64,000 nucleotides of DNA from Adenanthera pavonina. Taxonomy: Eukaryota > Streptophyta > Magnoliopsida > Fabales > Fabaceae. Below, one piece after another: positions 57,798-64,000 of this stretch (position 1 is its first letter; each line of letters begins with the position of its first letter). The stretch is taken from assembly GCA_026686845.1 (NCBI GenBank), contig JAIVEN010000009.1:40759001-40823000 (forward strand), written 5' to 3'. The position numbers and the translations under genes were made by a program. The notes under the pieces were generated by a model. It saw nothing but the letters and a program-made list of their open reading frames with translations, was not told the DNA's origin and did no database searches.

Positions 57798-60360
57798 GTT
57801 ACAAGAAACATAGGAGTGTGGCATCGCAGCCTAGACACTAGAGCCGTGGTGCCCTAAACTGATATGACATCAACAATTTGCTAATATCCTGGATGTGCAT
57901 AAAACGTAGCTCCGTCATTTGATTGACTTGATTTCAGCTCCTGCTGGTCACTCTATTCCCATTATAACTATAGACATCAACCACACTTCAAATGTCTCCG
58001 TATGGAAGTTTTGGACATCCAAGACTAAAATGGTCAATGTTGGACTAAAACTTGGAACTTGGGCTTCCTAATTCCAAACCATATCACCAACAGCTCACCC
58101 AAATCCCAAATAACTTAAGGACTGGGTTTAGGGTAGTCTTATTCTAAACAAATAATTCCTTTAGAATTTGACCTCCTAAGGTAGTCATGTGTTAGATACC
58201 CACTTAACCAAATCCACACATACACCAACTACAACTAAAATTCCAAGGTTAATAAGACATAATACACACAAGTCAAACACAAACTAACCCATATATGGGT
58301 CTACAAGTGCATAACATAGCATACCATCATGCATCCAGTCACATCAATGGTTTTCCATACCAATTCACAAAGTACATGAAACATACAATACAAAATACCT
58401 AAGGAATAACTATTATAAGTGGTAAATATAACAAACATACTACTTGGCATAATACATTACATAAACCAAATATATAGTAGCTACTAACTACAAGCTCAGA
58501 CACCCTTGTGAAATTGAGTGAGCTAAGACTACTTTGTCTTCTCTAGGCTAGTACTAGAGTCTTCATCTAAAATATTAATCATAGAGGGATGTGAGACAGA
58601 GTCCCAGTAACCGAGGGAAGACAACAGCAAATCACGTGATGGAACAATATATGATGGTACATAAACTGCAATGCTATGCACATGCAATGATATGAATGTC
58701 CCCCAAACATACACGACTAGAACCACAAGCTAGTTACCATCAAAAGGTACATCTAATAAGTGATTATCTTGTAACAACTGGTGAAGACTGATTCTAGAAT
58801 ATCATTAAAGTCTCCGTTTACTAGTATAACCCGGCCAAAGGCCACACTAATAATTGGATTGTGGTTCTCCTTCCCCTGGATCACCCGAATTAATGGTGGT
58901 TTAGGGAATGTGCATCCCCAATCCACTGTCACCCAATTCTCCTAGCCATAAGAAAAGAATTTAGGGGCAAAGATATACATATATCAACATCACCACTTAG
59001 ACACAAGGCCTCGCATGCTCTACTAGTGGATTGTTATACCACGTGGTATCATATGATATCTTCTCCCATAACCATCAATGTACACATGCTTGACTATGTG
59101 ATGATATCTTTATGCTATCATGTTTCATGCTCACATATACATATATATGCTCATTGTTATCATCATCAACTTAACATGCTATCATAAATGGTGAGGAAGC
59201 TAATGAATCACATATCATAAGCCAATAAGAAATCTCATGTATCATATACATAGGATAAGGAAAGAAGTTCTCATTTCCATCATTAGTTATGCCTTGGGAC
59301 ATATCATGAAGTGAAAAGAACAAATATATATATATATATAACAAGAAATCTATATCATACATAAACATACACCCTAGTTACCTAAGATTATCCACACACA
59401 CACACACAAAAACCCACACACAGACGAGTATGTAGGCTATTGGAGTAACAAGACTGAATGCAAAACTTCTGAATAACTTCTTAGGATGCCACAAACCTCA
59501 ATTAGTGATCTTGAACACTATAATACCATGATACTTCCAATTAACACAATATACAAATATCCCAACAACTCACAATGTAACCAATTAAGCTTAACAATGA
59601 TAAATCTATGGTTTCAATGGCACAAACATACATCAAGGAGCCCAAACAATTATCCAAACCATACATAACCACAGAAAATCGGATTCTCAAGCTTCCTCAT
59701 TGAATTCAAGACTAGGATTTTAGATAAATCACACACAAGCTCTCCAAAACTCATACCCAAGCCATCTATAGGAAGACCAAACTATACATCAATAACCCAT
59801 ATACAACAATTTTAATTGGTAGAAATCTCAACCAAACTGAAATTCAACACACTCCCACAAATTTCTTTAAAAAAGGAACAAAAAAGAGAAGAGGGAAGAT
59901 ATAATCTCACCTTCCAATCAAGAATCAAGTTTCTAGAGTTCAAAAATTGATCCCAAATGTTAAAAATCTCAAACCATAGTAGAGCTCCTCCTTTTCTCTT
60001 CATTTTCTTCTTCTTCACTCGACTAAAACATGTTCTAATTTCAACAAAATTTAAAACTTGTGCTCCAGCACACGATAAGCTCACCACGATGTAAGACCTT
60101 TTTGTCAAAAAAAAAATGAATTCCTCATCAAGTATCTCACCACGGTGGCCCTGCCATTTGCTGCGACATGAGAGGCATTTGCCTCTTTTCTCCAACTTGG
60201 TCTATTTTGGTTCTTCCTCCGGTCCTAGTCCCTTCGGTGCTACCCAAAACAATAGTTATACTCTTCATTAGCTCAAGGCTAAGTCCAGCACAATACTTTG
60301 AAGATCATTATAGAAACTATCCTAATTAAGAATGGCATGGAAAGAACCTAATGAAGTTAT

Positions 60361-60502
60361 CTGCTTCTCCTGGAAAAGATACCCTATACAGGAGGAATTC
60401 GAGTCCCAAAGGTAGAAGAATGGTTAGTGTCCTTAGATTAGAGGAAATGGCTTAGTTGTAGGGGCATAGAACCTTCTGAATGTATATGTTGATCTGAGAC
60501 AT
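60361..60502 (-). pseudogene. Array gene copy 8, exon 1 with early stop
   Basis: Starting at the ATG on 60502-60500 the frame reads M-S-Q-I-N-I-Y-I-Q-K-V-L-C-P-Y-N and stops at 60452-60454. The first half matches M-S-S-Q-S-I-N-I-Q-N-V-L-C-P with small indels. Beyond the stop the nucleotide match to the rest of exon 1 (including the run encoding G-T-R-I/N) continues out of frame. A TATA-like run TATATAT is near 60550-60560. Exon 2 is at 47770-47853, more than 12 kb downstream. Confidence 0.62.
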
Positions 60503-60559
60503 TGCTAATTCAATGAGGATAGGAATGGCTTGAAACCTTGATGAACCATAGATATATAG

Positions 60560-62432
60560 ACGATATTAAAAGAAGGAATTTGAAGACCTGCAGGTGATCC
60601 ATCAATACAGAAATTTCCGGAGAAAGTTCTATTTTATTATCATTGATTTTCTGTGAATTTGCAAACATTTTTCAGGTTTACGACTTCGAAAACACCAAAT
60701 GGATTGTGGCACAAGCAAGCATGAGTTAGAAATTATTTCTCCATGCATCACTAATTTTCCAGAAACTTCATAATTCCTTTTTTATATTTATACACACACA
60801 TACACAGAAAAGGTGAAAAAAATGAAGGCTTAAGCCTTTAAGCGTAAATCGTCGATCTGATGCCTGAATTAAAACTATTACGGTAGTTTGAACGTTGAAT
60901 ACGCGATTCATTAATTAATCCAACACGGGACATTGATGTGGGTCTTCAGTTTCCTCACCGCGTAAGACTATATATGGGACCAGACAGCAGATATCTATCC
61001 AAACAAAGTGTAATTAAGGTTAACTTTAAAGTTTGCAAAAGGTTATGACAAAAATATATCGAGTCCTCTAATTTTATAGTTAATTTCCGTTCACTTTCGT
61101 TCTTTAATTTTTCTAAGCTTCTTTTTAAAATTTGAAGTTTTAAAAAAAAGTGAAAAACTTTCTACATTCTTAAGACTGCTAATTAACCTCATGAATACTT
61201 TATATTTATATGAATAAAATATATATATATACTTTCCCTCAATTTCGCTAATATTAAATATATATATATATTTCAATTTTTATGTATATATTTCCATTAT
61301 TTTTTGAAATACATGCAAACCTTTTAAAATTAAAAAAAAATAAAAGTAACATTACGTAAATTAGAAAATGCCCCTAGTGTGGAGGGATGTTTCAGAAAAT
61401 CAATTTTTAAGGACAATATATAATCATTTAAGTATATGTTTATTAATAATTATGAATTAATCAAATTAATTTTAATTAATAGTTAATTATATATTCAAAG
61501 TTATAATTACAATTCCAAATATACATAAAGTCCCAAAAGGAAAATATGATTTTTAATTATATTATTATAATTATAAATTAAAAACAAAGAAAGAAGGAAA
61601 ATTTGAAATTTAAAAAATAAAATATCTAAATAATAGAAATGTAGTATCCACTAGCTTTTATGTATATATATATATATCCTACTGAATTTTAAAATATCTG
61701 TTCCCCTACTAATTAATATACATTTGCATGTAAATAGTGTAATTTGTTGCAGATTTTATATTTTTCTCATTAAAATAATAAATTTTTATTTGATAATTTT
61801 TTACATACATTTAATTTTTAGTTTCGTACTTAAATTTTGATATAATTTTTATCTTATTATAATTTAAAAACTTGAGTATTTTTTATTTAATATTTTAACA
61901 CATTTATAAGTAACAGTTTTTCAGCATAATAAATACTCATATTTGAAGTTATTAGGGCGGAAGATTAACTTTGGTTGTTTTGATATATACATTCATACAT
62001 ATATATATATCACTTGAAGTTTATAATAATAGACACTATTTATAACTTATAAATAGTGACTCAGTTAGAACTTCATCCCACATATGAAAAAACATGTCGT
62101 GTTGCGCATCCCTTGATCATTTTAAACATAAGCAAGGGGTCTAATTGCTGAATTACGCTACAAAAATTCGAGTTTTCTAGCGGCAATTTCTAGAAATGAA
62201 AGAAAACCGTTGCCAAATCAAATACCAGAGAAGGTGCTTCATTTCATACCCCATAGAGAGAGAGAGAGAGAGAGAGATGGTGCTTCATTGGGAGTACTTC
62301 ATTCCCGTCTCCCCTCTGAAATTGTTTCATGTTTGAGAAGAGATTTTCAAAACCATTACTAAAATACAGTCGTGTTTTGCTCACCAATAAAAAAAACGTG
62401 TTTTTAGAGTTATCATTAATTGAAGACAAAAA
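60560..62432. other. AT-rich upstream flank of unit 8, no gene seen
   Basis: It carries the unit landmark 'gaatacgcgattcatt' (about 60897) and several (TA)n tracts (61220, 61258, 61664, 61999) plus a (GA)n run at about 62260-62277. 'gctacaaaaattcgagtttt' near 62158 resembles a CACTA terminus, but no partner end was found. Confidence 0.45.
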
Positions 62433-62968
62433 CGTATTTTTATCCCTTAACTTTATATATTACATTTCACTTTGGTCTCTTAATTAACTTTATTTAGTTT
62501 CTGTTTAATTCTCTAATTTTTAAAATACAATTAAAAGTTTTCCTATTGCTAACCTTAATTATTTTTAACAAAATAAAACTGCTAAAAAAACATTCTCACA
62601 TGATAACATTTTTCAATGCTGACATACAAATCTTCAGTTATGTCATCAATATTATTATATATTCATTAATCTAAAATTTATAATACTTTTAAACTAAATT
62701 CAAATTTTGAAAAACTAAATAATTACAAATAATCAACTTCTAAATAAAACATTAATTTTAGGATTATGATTGTTATAAAAAATAAGTTGGATAAATTTAA
62801 TAGCATTAGAAAATGTTTTGCCAACATACGATAATGTTTTATTAGCATTTAATTTTCTATTAATATAGTTAACATTATGTTAGTGATAGAGAATTTTGAT
62901 AGTATTTTAAAAATTAAAGAATTAAAAACAAACTAAATAAAGTGTAAATTTAAGGGATCAAAAGTATG
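62433..62968. mobile_element. MITE-like element with ~110-130 bp inverted repeats
   Basis: The left arm (from 'tatcccttaactttat' through 'ctttatttagtttctgtttaa' and 'ctctaatttttaaaata') is matched in reverse by the right arm ending at 62968. The arms are interrupted by small indels. The ~536 bp have no coding capacity. Long arms suggest a Mutator-like or foldback MITE. No clean target duplication was found. Confidence 0.55.
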
Positions 62969-63269
62969 CTTTTTCCTTAATTAAATTAAATTAGGTGCTT
63001 GAAGGATAAACTTACTGTACAACAAACATGATCTTATTCCAATATGATTCAATCACAGGAAAGGGAACAACTAATTATACAAGGATATGGATTTTCAAAG
63101 CTAATTTCGAAACGAATAACTAACCCTGTATTATAATTATGTCAGCAAACAAGAACAAAATCTCAAACCTAGCTAGACACGAAAAAACAAAAAAACGAAC
63201 CAAAAAAAGGTGAATAAATTTTGGGTAATCTAGCTAATGATAGCATATGTGTAGGTCTATATAACATCG

Positions 63270-63323
63270 CTAGCTTATCAAGCCATGATAATCACCTCAA
63301 CATCACAGGCAGTTCACCATAGT
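63270..63323 (-). other. Array gene copy 9, non-coding exon 2
   Basis: The acceptor TTTTCATGCAG| is followed by ACTATGGTGAACTGCC on the minus strand. The intron 63324-63619 is 296 nt, with donor GT at 63619/63618. Confidence 0.62.
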
Positions 63324-63646
63324 CTGCATGAAAATGAAATCCAAAATGAAATTGGGAAAGAGAAAAATATAGAAAGAAGGGTAAAACTATTACGACCCAA
63401 TAGCTAATTTAGAGATCATGTACTTTATCGTATGGATTTGGAGTAAGATTATATAATAAAAGAATGATAATTTTAAAAAAAAGTTCTTCAGGGATACATT
63501 ATAATTATAAAGTTCTCTTCAGTATTATATTAAAAATATATCACAAACATTAGAAAGTATTTACAATTAATTCAGTTTTACCTAATGAAAAAGTGTTTGT
63601 GCGTTTAAGGATAACAAACCTGATAATGGTATGATATGAATCATGG

Positions 63647-63778
63647 TCACTTGGAGAAGACATTCTGGGTAGTTGGAATACGAGTGCCAGGTCTTGGAGG
63701 GTTAGAGCCTTGACCCTGAGAAGGTGGCCTAGGGTTAGGGCAAAGAACATTCTGGATGTTAATGCTTTGGGAACTCAT
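63647..63778 (-). CDS. Array gene copy 9: 43-residue peptide, intact unit
   Basis: It is a complete frame beginning M-S-S-Q-S-I-N-I-Q-N-V-L-C-P and ending T-T-Q-N-V-F-S-K. A Pro/Arg/Gly-rich core (R-P-P-S-Q-G-Q-G-S-N-P-P-R-P-G-T-R) sits in the middle. It is hydrophilic and has no signal peptide. The whole unit is in place: upstream block 63911-63950, TATA box 63871-63880, 5' UTR motif, ORF, donor ...CATTATCAG|GTTTG 26 bases past the stop, intron, exon 2. The ATG is the one conserved in copies 3, 4, 7 and 8. A second frame over the same DNA (63550-63750) is also open across the donor; it is open in copy 7 but closed in copy 4. Family and function unrecognised. Confidence 0.62.
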   Translation of the reverse strand: MSSQSINIQNVLCPNPRPPSQGQGSNPPRPGTRIPTTQNVFSK

Positions 63779-63870
63779 ACTGCTCCTTCTCAGATTGCTT
63801 ATAATTTGATGATCAGATATAGATAGATATAGGCTTTGCTTTGAAGCCTGAGGAATCATATATAGAGGTA

Positions 63871-63950
63871 TTTATATAGAAAGAGTATGAGGAGTATCAA
63901 CGTTGAAAGAAGGAAACAAGGTGTGATTTGTTAAGGAAATTTACAGAGAA
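63871..63950 (-). promoter_or_regulatory. TATA box and upstream block of array gene copy 9
   Basis: TCTATATAAA (63871-63880) is identical to that of copy 7. The upstream block at 63911-63950 reads 'ggaaacaaggtgtgatttgt', then 'taaggaaatttacagagaaa' on the plus strand. Confidence 0.58.
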
Positions 63951-64000
63951 ATTAATGCTTAACTTGTTTATCAGTTTAACACATTGAAGGTTGAAAACGC

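Larger units (their letters stand above)
47951..60312 (-). mobile_element. Minus-strand diverged solo LTR split by gypsy element 2
   Basis: Parts 47951-48068 and 57798-60312 form one reverse-complement LTR of about 2.6 kb. It is older than the other LTRs and closest to the fragment at 11186-11912 ('tgagctaatgaagagtata' on the minus strand). The same insertion is present at 1541 in unit 1. Its far end at 60301-60312 is followed by GAAAC, matching GATAC before the unit 1 copy at 4 of 5 bases. It lies in the intron of array gene copy 8. Confidence 0.7.

Noticed and set aside
62150..62240. Possible second CACTA terminus ('gctacaaaaattcgag')
   Set aside because: Only one end with a changed first base, and no partner end, sub-terminal array or 3 bp duplication was found.
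1..64000. tRNA, rRNA or CRISPR-type arrays
   Set aside because: No clover-leaf box A/B pairs, rRNA segments or regularly spaced repeats of CRISPR type were seen by eye. A tRNAscan-SE run would settle the tRNA question.

Overview
This window looks like nuclear DNA of a flowering plant, probably a eudicot. It is AT-rich and intron-bearing, and it holds LTR retrotransposons with long 2.1-2.5 kb LTRs, a degenerate copia element, a CACTA element and several MITE-like elements. No long intact host gene was found. Every long protein-like stretch is retrotransposon gag-pol broken by stops and frameshifts.

Under the transposons is a tandem array of one minus-strand gene, in at least eight units. Each unit, read on the minus strand, has an upstream block, a TATA box, a 5' UTR, exon 1 with a 29-47 codon ORF, a conserved ...CAG|GT donor a few tens of bases past the stop, a short intron, and a non-coding exon 2 after a TTTTCATGCAG-type acceptor. 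Open copies are at 13530-13619 (29 codons, shortened), 17646-17789 (47), 42586-42726 (46) and 63647-63778 (43). Damaged copies are near 6661-6814 plus 11183-11185, 35617-35805 and 60361-60502. At 21110-21660 only the flanks and promoter remain. The peptides have no signal peptide, carry an M-x-S-x-x-I-N-x-Q start and, in two copies, a Pro/Arg-rich core. I do not recognise the family.

Layout: 1-12.9 kb is the first unit, split by LTRs of one family (plus end at 1-122, minus fragment 1541-1789, minus solo LTR 3283-5680, plus solo LTR 6815-11177 with an unrelated solo LTR nested in it, plus fragment from 11186). 13-21.7 kb holds a shortened gene next to a copia remnant, the best-preserved gene, two MITE-like elements and a unit that lost its gene. 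23.8-35.2 kb is a minus solo LTR split by a complete plus-strand Ty3/gypsy element (24946-33847, TSD CCTTA). 35.2-43 kb has a frameshifted gene, a truncated minus LTR, and a gene with a 2.8 kb CACTA element (39425-42245, TSD ACT) in its intron. 43-60.5 kb is a unit nearly duplicating 123-1.8 kb; it carries a plus solo LTR and a minus LTR that is itself split by a second full-length gypsy element (48069-57797, TSD AGAAA). 60.5-64 kb ends with an intact gene copy.

The gypsy elements share an initiator-Met-type primer binding site, the gag-protease-RT-RNase H-integrase order, and a C-terminal chromodomain-like segment. This fits a Tekay/Del-type chromovirus. Both full-length copies are dead, and both sit inside an opposite-strand LTR of their own family. 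The most informative signals are the peptide-gene array, a 493 bp tract identical between the otherwise diverged LTRs of the first element, and deletions with 4-6 bp microhomology at their joints.
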